Notes under the pieces: model-generated
The model's database searches: none
Seen by the model: only the letters and a program-made list of their open reading frames with translations
What the model was told of the DNA's origin: nothing
Program-made: the position numbers and the translations under genes
DNA from: Cribrihabitans_A neustonicus
GTDB lineage: Bacteria > Pseudomonadota > Alphaproteobacteria > Rhodobacterales > Rhodobacteraceae
NCBI RefSeq assembly: GCF_048820895.1
Contig: NZ_JBMERQ010000007.1
Location: 62,001-126,000, forward strand
Length of the DNA: 64,000 nt
Reading direction: 5' to 3'
Part shown: piece by piece, positions 1-8,489 of the stretch
How positions within the stretch are numbered: position 1 is the first letter of the stretch
How the letters are laid out: the number at the start of each line of letters is the position of its first letter

Positions 1-367
1 TGTCCCCTTGCCGAAGCGGCGCCGCAGCCTCCGCCCCCCCGGAGCTGCGGCGCTTGCCTTTCCCGCCCCCCCTGAATCTGCTGGTCTTTCTTGCAGCCCA
101 TGTCCGGCTTCCGCATAGCCGCTTGGGAACGCTGCGGCGGTCCTGTCGGCCGCGCCGCATAGGCATCTGCCCCAGTGCATCTTCATGAGCCGCCTGCGCC
201 CTCCGGCCGGGCCGCGCGCGGGAATCCGCGTACCGTCATGCGGCATACGGGCAGAGCCTTGCCGCAAACTGCCCGTCACGCTCTAGCGGCCTGTTCCCAT
301 TGCCAGATTGCGGTAGCCCCTTGCCCATCGCCGCATCGACGGCAACTTAACGGAGCAGGAACCCTTA
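1..367. other. Left-edge region without a supported gene
   Basis: No reading frame here has a credible start, codon use or recognisable motif. The last 20 bases hold the ribosome binding site of the CAP-RTX gene (AGGA 8 bases before its ATG). The left part could be the tail of a gene outside the window, but nothing recognisable supports that. Confidence 0.5.
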
Positions 368-1363
368 ATGTCTCAGGCAGACGCATTCGAGCGGCAGATG
401 CTCGACCTCATCAACGAAGAGCGGACCACGCGCGGGCTGGACCCGCTGCAGCTGGAGCTGAGGCTCAACGATTCGGCCGAAGATCACAGCGAATGGATGC
501 TGCAGCAGGACGTGTTCTCGCATACCGGCGCGGGAGGCTCGAGCGCGGGCGAGCGGATGGCCGACGCGGGCTTCCAGTTCTCCGGCGGCTACAGCTGGGC
601 GGAAAATATCGCCTGGCAGAGCGAACGCGGCAGCAGCGGGCTGAGCGATGATGTCGCCGGCCTGCACGAATCGCTGATGAACAGCCCGGGACACCGCGCC
701 AATATTCTCAGCCCCAGTGCCGAGGTCGTCGGTATCGGCGTCGAACAAGGCAGTTTCAACGGCTGGGACGCAGTGATGGTGACCCAGAACTTCGCCAGCA
801 CTGGCGCCCCAGTGCAGCTTGATACCGGCGGCAGCGGCAGTGGCGGCAACAGCAGCGGCAGTGCCGCGGCCCAGCCGACCAGCGGCAACGATGTGCTGGA
901 GCTGGACACCGCCGGCAACCTGCGCGGCCTCAAGGGAAACGACCGGCTGACCGGCAGCGGGGCCGCCGACAGCCTCAGCGGCAACGGCGGGCGCGATACT
1001 CTGCGCGGCCGCGCGGGCGAGGATGAGCTGCAAGGCGGGCGCCACCGGGACGAGCTGTGGGGTGGCCGCGGCGATGACACGCTGGACGGCGGTAACGGCA
1101 ACGACATGCTGACCGGAGGCGGCGGCGGCGACCTCTTCGTGTTCAGCAGCGGCGATGACACGGTCACAGACTTCAACCCCCGCACCGCAGGGGAGCAAAT
1201 CGACCTTGCCGCGGCGGACGGCATCAGCGGCTTCGCCGACCTGGTGGCAAACCACAGCCGCCAGACCAGCGCCGGGCTGGAGATTTCGGACGTGAACGGC
1301 AATAGTCTGCTGCTGCCCGGCATCGCTGCCACGGATTTGCAGGCTAACGACTTCCTGTTCTGA
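368..1363 (+). CDS. CAP-domain protein with C-terminal RTX repeats, probable type I secreted protein
   Basis: 331 residues. Residues about 8-137 form a CAP/SCP (PR-1-like) domain, with the HSEWM and SPGHRANIL motifs seen in bacterial CAP proteins. A Ser/Gly/Asn linker (about 155-180) follows, then glycine-aspartate RTX nonapeptide repeats (about 195-265, e.g. GGRGDDTLDGGNGND) that bind calcium outside the cell. The end resembles serralysin-type C-termini (DTVTDFNP, then a hydrophobic tail), which serve as the uncleaved type I secretion signal. There is no N-terminal signal peptide, as expected for that route. No ABC exporter or membrane fusion gene lies nearby, so export would use a distant system. 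The substrate or function of the CAP domain cannot be told from sequence. Confidence 0.85.
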   Translation: MSQADAFERQMLDLINEERTTRGLDPLQLELRLNDSAEDHSEWMLQQDVFSHTGAGGSSAGERMADAGFQFSGGYSWAENIAWQSERGSSGLSDDVAGLHESLMNSPGHRANILSPSAEVVGIGVEQGSFNGWDAVMVTQNFASTGAPVQLDTGGSGSGGNSSGSAAAQPTSGNDVLELDTAGNLRGLKGNDRLTGSGAADSLSGNGGRDTLRGRAGEDELQGGRHRDELWGGRGDDTLDGGNGNDMLTGGGGGDLFVFSSGDDTVTDFNPRTAGEQIDLAAADGISGFADLVANHSRQTSAGLEISDVNGNSLLLPGIAATDLQANDFLF

Positions 1364-1393
1364 GGCGGCAATACCCCGCCCGACATCACAGAA

Positions 1394-1421
1394 AAGGGCG
1401 CGCCAGGTGCGGCGCGCCCTT
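1394..1421. terminator. Hairpin between convergent CAP-RTX and PPK2 genes
   Basis: A perfect 11-bp stem (AAGGGCGCGCC with GGCGCGCCCTT, 6-base loop). Read on the minus strand it is followed by TTTT, which fits termination of the PPK2 transcript. On the plus strand there is no T-run, so it is at best a weak terminator for the CAP-RTX gene. Confidence 0.6.
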
Positions 1422-1614
1422 CGCAATTCAAATTGCGTTCACGAAAAGTTTGAACGCCGCCCAGACCCGGCCCGGGCGGGGCGATCCATCGGGGCGTGGC
1501 TGACGATCTGTCCTCGCAGCGGCAATCAGCCTTGCCGGTCAAGCGCCTAGCCTGAAGAAAACTGCGGCCGGGGCTCACACCTGCGGTGCGCGGTGGCAGG
1601 GTGGCGGTCCCGCG

Positions 1615-2532
1615 TCAGTAGATCTTCGGCACGTAGAGTTCGTCCGGCAGCACCTGGCGCTCATAGTCCGGGTTGTACTCCCGGTCAGGCAGCGTGACCT
1701 TCTCGCCCGGCACCTCCTCGTAGGGGATCTTGGTCAGCAGGTGCTCGATACAGTTCAGCCGCTCGCGCTTCTTGTCGTTGCCCTCGACGATGTACCAAGG
1801 CGCCTCTGGGATGTTGGTGCGGCGGAACATCGCCTCCTTCGCCTTCGTGTACTGCTCCCAGCGGATCCGGCTTTCCAGATCCATCGCGCTCAGCTTCCAC
1901 TGTTTCATCGGATCGTGAATGCGCATCATGAACCGCAGCTGCTGCTCCTCGTCGGAGATCGAGAACCAGTATTTCAGCAGGATGATGCCCGAGCGCACCA
2001 GCATCCGCTCGAATTCGGGAACGTCCTGGAAGAACTGCTCGACCTGGTCCTCGGTGGCAAAGCCCATCACCCGTTCGACGCCCGCACGGTTGTACCAGGA
2101 GCGGTCGAAGAGAACGATTTCGCCGCCTGCGGGCAGGTGCGGAACATAGCGCTGGAAATACCACTGGCTTTGTTCGCGCCGGTTCGGGGCGGGCAGCGCC
2201 ACCACCCTGGCCACCCGCGGGTCCAGCCGCTGGGTGATGCGCTTGATCACCCCGCCCTTGCCCGCGGCATCGCGGCCCTCGAACAGGATACAGACCTTGG
2301 CGCCGGTGTGCTGCACCCAGTCCTGCACCTTGATGAGCTCGGCCTGGAGCCGCAGCAGATTGCGGAAATAGACTTCGCGGTCGAGCATCTCGGGGTGCTG
2401 GGCGCGGTAGATCTTGCGGATCTCCTGGCTCAGCATCGGCTCAGCAAACTCGATCTCGATGTCCTCGTCCAGCGTGTCCTGCAGCTCCGCTTCCAGCCAG
2501 TCCAGGGATGCGGTTTCGGTTTCGCGGGTCAC
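1615..2532 (-). CDS. ppk2: Polyphosphate kinase 2 (PPK2) family protein
   Basis: Transfers phosphate between polyphosphate and nucleotides, usually nucleoside diphosphates in single-domain class I PPK2. Walker A is GRDAAGKGG at residues 86-94 and Walker B is FDRSWYNRAGVE at about 142-153. The family's lid residues (PNRREQSQWYFQRY) lie between them. Length 305 residues matches single-domain PPK2. The frame is open 59 codons further upstream, but that part looks unlike protein. I chose the GTG at 2532 because AAGGAG lies 7 bases before it and the protein then starts where family members do. Nucleotide preference (GDP, ADP or both) cannot be read from sequence. Confidence 0.93.
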   Translation of the reverse strand: MTRETETASLDWLEAELQDTLDEDIEIEFAEPMLSQEIRKIYRAQHPEMLDREVYFRNLLRLQAELIKVQDWVQHTGAKVCILFEGRDAAGKGGVIKRITQRLDPRVARVVALPAPNRREQSQWYFQRYVPHLPAGGEIVLFDRSWYNRAGVERVMGFATEDQVEQFFQDVPEFERMLVRSGIILLKYWFSISDEEQQLRFMMRIHDPMKQWKLSAMDLESRIRWEQYTKAKEAMFRRTNIPEAPWYIVEGNDKKRERLNCIEHLLTKIPYEEVPGEKVTLPDREYNPDYERQVLPDELYVPKIY

Positions 2533-2907
2533 GGGGAGGCTCCTTGTTGTCGTCGCTATGTCATTGTGGCCGGGTCTCAGGCTCGCTGCCCTGCGGCGGG
2601 CGGCTTGCGGAGGGCTTGGCGCGACAGGCGGGAAGCCCCGTTCGCGCGTCCCCGCCTTATGACAGCGGCGTGTAATACTATTGTGCCAGCCTGTGCCGCG
2701 GGGGCGCAAATCTGAGCGGCACCGGAAGGCGGCGCAGGTCCATATCGCGCCTGTCCGGGCGCGGCAGGCTCACCCTAGGCAAGCGGAAATCCGGGCCGCT
2801 TTCAAGCGCAAAAGGCGGCTGAGCGGGGGAAACCGCCGCCGCACTGGCTGGCTGTGCGAAGAAGCTGGTGATGCACGAAGCGGCCCGAAGGACAGTCCGG
2901 GGGCTAC
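2533..2907. other. Intergenic region between PPK2 and the Lrp-type regulator
   Basis: About 375 bases with no supported gene. It must hold the PPK2 promoter, read on the minus strand. The bases near 2535-2545 carry its AAGGAG ribosome binding site. I see no convincing -35/-10 pair, sigma-54 site or repeat. Confidence 0.4.
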
Positions 2908-3366
2908 TCAGACCGGCAGCGCTGTGGTCTTGAAGACCGTGCGCAGGGCAAAGCTCGACTGCATCTGCGCCACTCCCGGCAGCCGCGCCAGATGCTGGCG
3001 GTGGATGCGGGCGAAGTCCTCGGTGTTTTCGGCGACCACCTTCAGGATGTAGTCCGCCGTGCCCGCCATCAGGTGGCACTCCAGCACATCCGGGATCAGC
3101 GCCACCGCGCGTTCAAACGCATCGAGCAGCTCGTCGGCCTGGCCTTGCAGGGTAATCTCGACGAAGATGGTCGCAGGAACGTTCATCTTGCGGGCGTCGA
3201 GAAGGGCTACGTAGTTGCGGATATAGCCATCCGCCTCCAGCCGCTGCACCCGGCGGTGGCAAGCCGATGCCGACAGATTTACCCGCTCCGAAAGGTCGGC
3301 GTTGGAGATGCGGCCTTGCTTCTGCAACACCGAGAGTATGCGACGATCCGTTTCATCTAAAGCCAT
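2908..3366 (-). CDS. Lrp/AsnC family transcriptional regulator, probable regulator of ald
   Basis: 152 residues. An N-terminal AsnC helix-turn-helix (LDETDRRILSVLQKQGRISNADLSERV, about 2-30, written here in part) is followed by a RAM ligand-binding domain (about 65-145), the standard two-domain Lrp layout. The start at 3366 fits the family's length and has AAGGA 10 bases upstream; an upstream in-frame start at 3423 would run into the divergent promoter. It is transcribed away from alanine dehydrogenase with 138 bases between them, the usual place for a local activator that senses alanine or another amino acid. A repeated 11-base motif sits in the shared control region. Confidence 0.9.
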   Translation of the reverse strand: MALDETDRRILSVLQKQGRISNADLSERVNLSASACHRRVQRLEADGYIRNYVALLDARKMNVPATIFVEITLQGQADELLDAFERAVALIPDVLECHLMAGTADYILKVVAENTEDFARIHRQHLARLPGVAQMQSSFALRTVFKTTALPV

Positions 3367-3370
3367 TTCG

Positions 3371-3413
3371 CGAAGATCCTTGCTGCGTTCGGGTGGTATA
3401 GTCGAAGATCCTT
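3371..3413. promoter_or_regulatory. Direct repeat, candidate Lrp/AsnC binding sites for ald and its regulator
   Basis: CGAAGATCCTT occurs at 3371-3381 and again at 3403-3413, 32 bases apart, about three helical turns. The second copy is part of a palindrome, TCGAAGATCCTTCGA (3402-3416). Lrp octamers bind phased repeats like this. Binding is inferred, not shown. Confidence 0.55.
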
Positions 3414-3504
3414 CGAATGGCATGTTTTATTTCCGCCGTTAAAAGCAGCACATTTTGTCGCACCTGGGGCATTATCAGAACAGAGCATATGGAGGAGAGA
3501 TTCC

Positions 3505-4623
3505 ATGAAAATCGGATGCCCCACCGAGATCAAGCCGCAGGAATTCCGCGTCGGCATGACCCCCGATGCCGCCCGCGAGGCGGTGGCCCACGGCCATGAG
3601 GTCGTCATTCAGAAAGGCGCCGGGGCCGGCGCCGGCTTCACCGACGAAGATTACGCTGCCGCCGGTGCGGTGATCCTGGACACAGCCGAGGAGATCTTTG
3701 CCGGCGCCGACATGATCGTGAAGGTGAAGGAACCGCAGGCGGTGGAGCGCCAGATGCTGCGCGAGGGGCAGCTGTTGTTCACCTATCTGCATCTGGCGCC
3801 GGACCCGGAGCAGACTAAGGATCTGCTGGAATCGGGCTGCACCGCCATTGCCTATGAGACTGTCACTGACGACCGCGGCGGGCTGCCGCTGCTCGCACCG
3901 ATGTCGGAAGTGGCAGGCCGTCTGGCACCGCAGGTCGGCGCCTGGACGCTGCAGAAGGCGAACGGCGGCCGCGGCGTGCTGATGGGCGGCGTGCCCGGCG
4001 TGGCGCCAGCCAGGGTAGTGGTCATCGGCGGCGGCGTCGTCGGCACCCACGCGGCCAAGATCGCTGCGGGCATGGGTGCGGATGTGACTGTGCTGGACCG
4101 CTCGCTGAACCGGCTGAAGTACCTCGACGACGTCTTCGGCGGCACCTTCAAGAACCAGTACTCCACCGCAGGCGCCACCGCCGAGCTGGTGCGCGAGGCC
4201 GACATGGTGATCGGCGCGGTGCTGATCCCCGGCGCCGCCGCGCCCAAGCTGATCTCGCGCGAGCAGCTGTCGGAAATGAAGCCCGGCGCGGCACTGGTCG
4301 ACGTGGCGATCGACCAAGGGGGCTGCTTCGAGACCTCCAAGGCGACCACCCATGCCGAGCCGATCTACGAAGTCGACGGCATCATGCACTACTGCGTCGC
4401 AAACATGCCCGGCGCGGTCGCCCGCACCTCGACCCAGGCTCTGGGCAACGCCACCCTGCCGTTCCTGCTGAACCTGGCGGACAAGGGCTGGCGCAAGGCT
4501 TGCGAGGACGACCCGCACCTGCTGAACGGGCTCAACGTGCATGCCGGGCAGCTGACCTACTACGCGGTGGGCAAGGCGCTGGGGATCGACGTGCTTTCGC
4601 CCAGCCTGGCGCTGAAGCACTAA
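3505..4623 (+). CDS. ald: Alanine dehydrogenase
   Basis: Catalyses the reversible NAD-dependent deamination of L-alanine to pyruvate and ammonium in the cytosol. The 372-residue length is typical. The N-terminus carries the family signature (MKIGCPTEIKPQEFRVG); Lys75 (VKVKEP) and His96 (YLHLAPD) match the pyruvate-binding and catalytic residues. The Rossmann dinucleotide motif VVVIGGGVVGTHAAK lies near residue 170. The start has GGAGGAGAG upstream. The divergent Lrp-type gene is its likely regulator, and a strong terminator follows the stop. Confidence 0.97.
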   Translation: MKIGCPTEIKPQEFRVGMTPDAAREAVAHGHEVVIQKGAGAGAGFTDEDYAAAGAVILDTAEEIFAGADMIVKVKEPQAVERQMLREGQLLFTYLHLAPDPEQTKDLLESGCTAIAYETVTDDRGGLPLLAPMSEVAGRLAPQVGAWTLQKANGGRGVLMGGVPGVAPARVVVIGGGVVGTHAAKIAAGMGADVTVLDRSLNRLKYLDDVFGGTFKNQYSTAGATAELVREADMVIGAVLIPGAAAPKLISREQLSEMKPGAALVDVAIDQGGCFETSKATTHAEPIYEVDGIMHYCVANMPGAVARTSTQALGNATLPFLLNLADKGWRKACEDDPHLLNGLNVHAGQLTYYAVGKALGIDVLSPSLALKH

Positions 4624-4668
4624 CGGCCACCCTTGCCGGCAGCAACGAGCCTGACCGGAACCCAGCTA

Positions 4669-4700
4669 AAGCCCCGCTTAATTGGCGGGGCTTTTCTTTT
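4669..4700 (+). terminator. Intrinsic terminator of ald
   Basis: A 9-bp perfect stem (AAGCCCCGC with GCGGGGCTT, 7-base AT-rich loop) followed by TTCTTTT, 46 bases after the ald stop. Confidence 0.9.
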
Positions 4701-4951
4701 GACACGCCTGCCGTCTGTCGTGCCCCGGCCGCTGCGTTTCATAATGCCGTTCACCGTGCAGAGACAATTGGCAACGATTGTTTTCGCACAACCCACTTTC
4801 TGTTAATGAAAATTTTGTCAAAAATATAGGCGCTGCCGCGATCTCGTGCGTGACGTCCGGCACGCTGCTGATCTGTGGCTTGTCTGGAACACTTCGGCCG
4901 GCATGGCAAAGCTGCATCTCCTGCGCCGGTCAAGAGTGGAAAGCATAGCTG

Positions 4952-5863
4952 ATGCCTGTAAGTTCGAAAGTTTTTACCTATGAAGCGGAAGGGCTGTCCT
5001 ACACCGTTACTGTTTACGAAGAAGCCGGCCAATTCTTTGCCGATATAGCTGTCACTGAAGGCGCCATGGATGTGAATGCCATCTATCTCGGTGACGACGA
5101 CTTTTCCGGTCCCAGTGAATCCCTCCGCGGACCGCTCAACATGAACGGCGCCAGGCTTGGTGGCGAAGATGTGCAATGGGATTCGGCGGTGGAGCTCAGC
5201 CGTCCCGGCCTCGGCCGGGAAGGCGCTGATAAGGAGACCTATGTGGAAACCGGCGATACACTGACGGTTTCGCTGGATATCGGCAGCCTGGATGTGGTCG
5301 ATGTCTTTGGCATCCGCGCCACTTCGACGACCACCGATGCAGGCTCGATCAAGGCGGTCAGCAGCAACCCGGAGGAGCCCGAGGACCCGGAAGAGCCGGA
5401 AGAGCCGCAAGACCCCACCTACGAAAAGGTTTTCTTCGGAGAGGTTTTTTCTGAAACCGGCGATCCCCTGGGCGGGGCCTTCATCCTTGATGAGGAGCCC
5501 GATCCCAACCCCTACAGCATTCCTGCGCTGCCGGAAGGCACCGAACCGACCTTCGAGAATTTCCTCTCGTACTATCTGTCGGACGAAGTCGGCGGCGATG
5601 TGGAAGCGCTGGAAGGCATCGTCTTTTATGGCTCCGCGGCTGACGGCACTCTCGAAGAGCAGTTCCGCATCAGCGCTCCGGAGGGCGGTTTCCAGGATGC
5701 GGAAGAGCTTCTGGCTGCATATGACACTGCCGTCTCAGGCGGCAGTGATGCAGACGCCTATGCCGCAGAGGATCTGATGGCCGCGCTCAGCCTGGGCGAA
5801 GACGCGCTGGAGGCCCCCAATGACGACGAGGCGCTGGACGCCGAAGAGTTCGATCTGGCCTGA
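4952..5863 (+). CDS. Hypothetical acidic protein
   Basis: 303 residues; I cannot assign a family with certainty. The first 125 or so residues look like a beta-rich module (YTVTVYEEAGQFFADIAV... to GIRATSTTTDAGSIKAV). As I recall them, modules ending in RATST..GSIK occur in secreted calcium-binding proteins of this bacterial group. A low-complexity linker of EEPEDPEEPEEPQDP at about 134-148 separates it from a very acidic C-terminal half rich in Asp, Glu and Ala. There is no signal peptide, transmembrane segment or RTX repeat. The start has only a weak ribosome binding site (GGAAAG, 10 bases upstream). Codon use and GC bias fit a real gene. Confidence 0.7.
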   Translation: MPVSSKVFTYEAEGLSYTVTVYEEAGQFFADIAVTEGAMDVNAIYLGDDDFSGPSESLRGPLNMNGARLGGEDVQWDSAVELSRPGLGREGADKETYVETGDTLTVSLDIGSLDVVDVFGIRATSTTTDAGSIKAVSSNPEEPEDPEEPEEPQDPTYEKVFFGEVFSETGDPLGGAFILDEEPDPNPYSIPALPEGTEPTFENFLSYYLSDEVGGDVEALEGIVFYGSAADGTLEEQFRISAPEGGFQDAEELLAAYDTAVSGGSDADAYAAEDLMAALSLGEDALEAPNDDEALDAEEFDLA

Positions 5864-5991
5864 CTTCCGGCAGCACGCCCGGATCGCGCCCGCCCGCAGG
5901 ACGTGCTCCGCGGCTTTGCAACCGGGCCCCTCCGCCCTAGGCTGCAACGCAGAGCGCGGCCAGTAACGCCGCAAAGCGAGGGACCCGGAAT

Positions 5992-6426
5992 ATGCTGAAC
6001 GAATTCAAAGCTTTTATCGCCAAGGGCAACGTAATCGACATGGCGGTCGGCATCATCATCGGCGCCGCCTTCACCGCCATTGTGCAGTCGCTGGTGCACG
6101 ACGTGATGAACCCGGTGATCGGCCTGTTCACCGGCGGCGTCGATTTCACTGACCATTTCCTGGTGCTTGGGCGCAGCGAAGGCAGCTTTGACACCCTTGA
6201 AGCCGCGCGCGAGGCGGGCGTGCCGGTCTTTGCCTACGGCGCCTTCCTGATGGCGGTGATCAATTTCCTGATCATCGCCTGGGTCGTCTTCCTGCTGGTA
6301 CGCACGGTCAACAAGATCCGCGACTCGGTTGTGCGCAAGGAAGAGCACGCCCCGGCCGAGAAAGCCCCGGCTGGGCCGACCGAACTGGACGTGCTGCTGG
6401 AAATCCGTGATTCTCTGAAAAAATGA
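5992..6426 (+). CDS. mscL: Large-conductance mechanosensitive channel MscL
   Basis: Homopentameric inner-membrane channel that opens under membrane tension to release solutes during hypo-osmotic shock. 144 residues. TM1 (about 15-45, NVIDMAVGIIIGAAFTAIV) holds the conserved glycine/alanine pore helix. A periplasmic loop of about 30 residues follows, then TM2 (about 80-105, AVINFLIIAWVVFLLVRTVN), and a charged C-terminal helix ending LLEIRDSLKK. All are standard for MscL. It is a single gene with its own upstream space. Confidence 0.97.
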   Translation: MLNEFKAFIAKGNVIDMAVGIIIGAAFTAIVQSLVHDVMNPVIGLFTGGVDFTDHFLVLGRSEGSFDTLEAAREAGVPVFAYGAFLMAVINFLIIAWVVFLLVRTVNKIRDSVVRKEEHAPAEKAPAGPTELDVLLEIRDSLKK

Positions 6427-6574
6427 GCCTTGCTGCGCCGGGGACTTACCGCCGCACCCCGCCCGGCATTTGAGAGCAGGGGACCGCTGCTGCGCGATCC
6501 CCTCCCCCCGCACAGCAGACAACCCTGAATGGCGGCGAAGGCCACGCCCGCCCGCAGGCAGGCGCGGCCGCGGC

Positions 6575-7024
6575 TCAGCCGGGCAGCTTGCCGGTCAGAA
6601 CGTAGGAGAGGATCTCCACCACCTGGCGAGGCTCCTCCGCTACCGCCAGCGCCGCGGCATGCACTTCCTTCAGCGCGTGCTGGTGCTCGGGCGGGTTCAG
6701 CACGATGATCGACTTGCCGAGCGCCGCCGCATAGCCCGCGTCGAAAGCCGCGTTCCACTGCTTGTATTTCTCGCCGAAGCGCACCACCACGACATCGGCC
6801 TCCTCGATGCCCTTGCGGGTGCGGATCGCGTTCACCATCGCGCCCTTGTGGTCGTGCCAGTACTTGCTCTCCTCGGCGCCGAGAATGGCCACGCCGCAGT
6901 CGTCGCTGGCGTCATGGTCGGTGACCGGCGCGCTGAAATGCACCTCCAGCCCCTTGGCGCCGTCGATGATCTGCTCACGCCAATCGGTATGTATCTCTCC
7001 CGAGAGGTATACGTTCAATGCCAC
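6575..7024 (-). CDS. YtoQ family protein (nucleoside 2-deoxyribosyltransferase-like fold)
   Basis: 149 residues beginning VALNVYLSGEIHTDWR, the family's signature start. The fold belongs to the nucleoside deoxyribosyltransferase/DUF4406 group; the function of YtoQ proteins is unknown. I chose the GTG at 7024 because AGGA lies 6 bases before it and the conserved LSGEIHTDWR then begins at about residue 6. The frame stays open upstream inside the preceding gene, but that is not protein-like. It overlaps the end of the phosphoribosyltransferase gene by 10 bases, so the two are translationally coupled. Confidence 0.85.
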   Translation of the reverse strand: MALNVYLSGEIHTDWREQIIDGAKGLEVHFSAPVTDHDASDDCGVAILGAEESKYWHDHKGAMVNAIRTRKGIEEADVVVVRFGEKYKQWNAAFDAGYAAALGKSIIVLNPPEHQHALKEVHAAALAVAEEPRQVVEILSYVLTGKLPG

Positions 7025-7677
7025 GGTCTGTCCTTTCCTGAGCCAGCGCCGGGCGCTGCGGCCAATGCGGCCGCGACCTCCGCGTCGCTGGTTTGATCGA
7101 AATTCCTGTAATGCGCGCCCACCGCCCAGAACCGGGACGGGCTGAGCAGGCAGACCACAGTATCTACCAGCGGGCGCAATTCGTCCACCGCGTCGGGCGC
7201 GGCGACGGGGACCGCCAGGATAACCTTGCCCGGGCGGCGAGACTTCAGCCAATGCAGGGCGGCGAAGACGGTAGCGCCGGTGGCGATGCCGTCATCCACT
7301 ACCACCACGGTGCGGCCCTGCAGCAACTGGTGCGGGCGGCCGGCAAGGTAGCGGCGGCGCCGGTCGGCGTTCTCCTGCCTGGCCTGGGCTACCTGGGGCG
7401 CGAAATCGGCGGGTGTCAGCCCCGCGGCCTTCAAGAGCGCGCCGTTGAACAGCGCATCGCCCCCTTCAGCCAGCGCGCCAGCCGCGAGTTCCTGGTTCGA
7501 GGGCATGCCGATCTTGCGCACCAGGATCAGGTCGAGCGGTGCGTTCAACGCTTCGGCGATAGGCAGCGCCACCGGCACCCCGCCGCGGGGCAGCGCCAGC
7601 ACCACCGGGTTTTCCATCGGCATCGACATGAGCCGGTCTGCCAGCTGCCGGCCTGCGGTGCTGCGGTCGTCGAACAT
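7015..7677 (-). CDS. Phosphoribosyltransferase domain protein
   Basis: 220 residues with a type I phosphoribosyltransferase fold. The PRPP-binding motif is VVVVDDGIATGAT at about 123-135. LALPRGGVPVALPIAEAL near residues 28-45 is typical of the stand-alone ComF-like proteins of this family that often sit beside stress or dienelactone-hydrolase genes. The base substrate is unknown. It is first in a two-gene operon with the YtoQ gene; coupling with a nucleoside-type hydrolase fold hints at nucleotide salvage or repair, which is an inference. Confidence 0.88.
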   Translation of the reverse strand: MFDDRSTAGRQLADRLMSMPMENPVVLALPRGGVPVALPIAEALNAPLDLILVRKIGMPSNQELAAGALAEGGDALFNGALLKAAGLTPADFAPQVAQARQENADRRRRYLAGRPHQLLQGRTVVVVDDGIATGATVFAALHWLKSRRPGKVILAVPVAAPDAVDELRPLVDTVVCLLSPSRFWAVGAHYRNFDQTSDAEVAAALAAAPGAGSGKDRPWH

Positions 7678-7766
7678 GGGAGCCTCCGTTCCACGACCTA
7701 GCGCGCCAGGGCTGCATGCAAAGGGGCCCCTTGCAGACCCGGCGCCGGAACACCGGAACCGGCCTC

Positions 7767-8402
7767 TCAGCCAAGGCGTGCGACGAGGTAGCGGCCGGGG
7801 GTAGCAGCGGGGTAATTCCCGGTCTCGATAATGCGGAACCCCGCGCGATGCACCGCGTCTTCCAGCGCGCGGACAGTAAGGAAGTCCACATGGCTGGGGG
7901 CCTGTCCGGCCAGCCGCATCAGCGGGATCGCCACTTGGAACAGAATATATTTGAAGGTCCCCTTGGCCTCCCCCAGGCAGGGTGTCTTGGAAATGAACAA
8001 CCCGCCCGGCTTGAGCCGCGCGGCGATGCCGGCCAGCGCCGCGTCGAGGTCCGGCAGCAGGTGCAGAAGGTTGAAGGCCATCACCGTGTCAAAGGGCCCC
8101 TCCGGCACCATCTCCACCGGGCAGCATTTGAGGCGGATGTTCTGCACTCCCGCCGCCGCCACACGCTCGCGCGCGACCTCGAGCATGCCTTCCGACAGAT
8201 CCGTCGCGGTGATCTGCGCCACCCCCGGCGCAAGCGCGATCGCGGTAGAGCCTGTCCCGCAGCCGAGCTCCAGCACCTCTGCATCCTCTTGCAGGTAAGA
8301 GCGCGTGCGCTCGAGCGAGTATTCGTAGGCGTCCTGGTCCCCGATTGGACGTTTGGCGTATTTCGGGGCAATCCGGTTCCAGAAGCGGGCATCGGCGGTC
8401 AT
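7767..8402 (-). CDS. Class I SAM-dependent methyltransferase
   Basis: 211 residues. Motif I is VLELGCGTGSTAIAL (about 41-55), followed by the acidic end of strand 2 (ATDLSEGML) and motif IV/post-I features (FDTVMAFNLLHLL), ending in a hydrophobic C-terminal region (FKYILFQVAIPLMRLAG) that may touch the membrane. This resembles UbiE/phospholipid-type small-molecule methyltransferases; the substrate is unknown. AAGGAG lies upstream of the ATG at 8402. It is divergent from a LysR regulator 87 bases away, which probably controls it. Confidence 0.88.
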   Translation of the reverse strand: MTADARFWNRIAPKYAKRPIGDQDAYEYSLERTRSYLQEDAEVLELGCGTGSTAIALAPGVAQITATDLSEGMLEVARERVAAAGVQNIRLKCCPVEMVPEGPFDTVMAFNLLHLLPDLDAALAGIAARLKPGGLFISKTPCLGEAKGTFKYILFQVAIPLMRLAGQAPSHVDFLTVRALEDAVHRAGFRIIETGNYPAATPGRYLVARLG

Positions 8403-8489
8403 GGCATCTCTCCTTGCGTGCAGACAGCGTAGCCATGCAGGAACCACGTGGGAATTGCCGAATTCTGGAAGGGTGATATACATTTTTGC

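Noticed and set aside
175..651. 158-codon frame at the left edge
   Set aside because: Overlaps the CAP-RTX gene in another frame; Arg/Ala-rich with no motif and no ribosome binding site.
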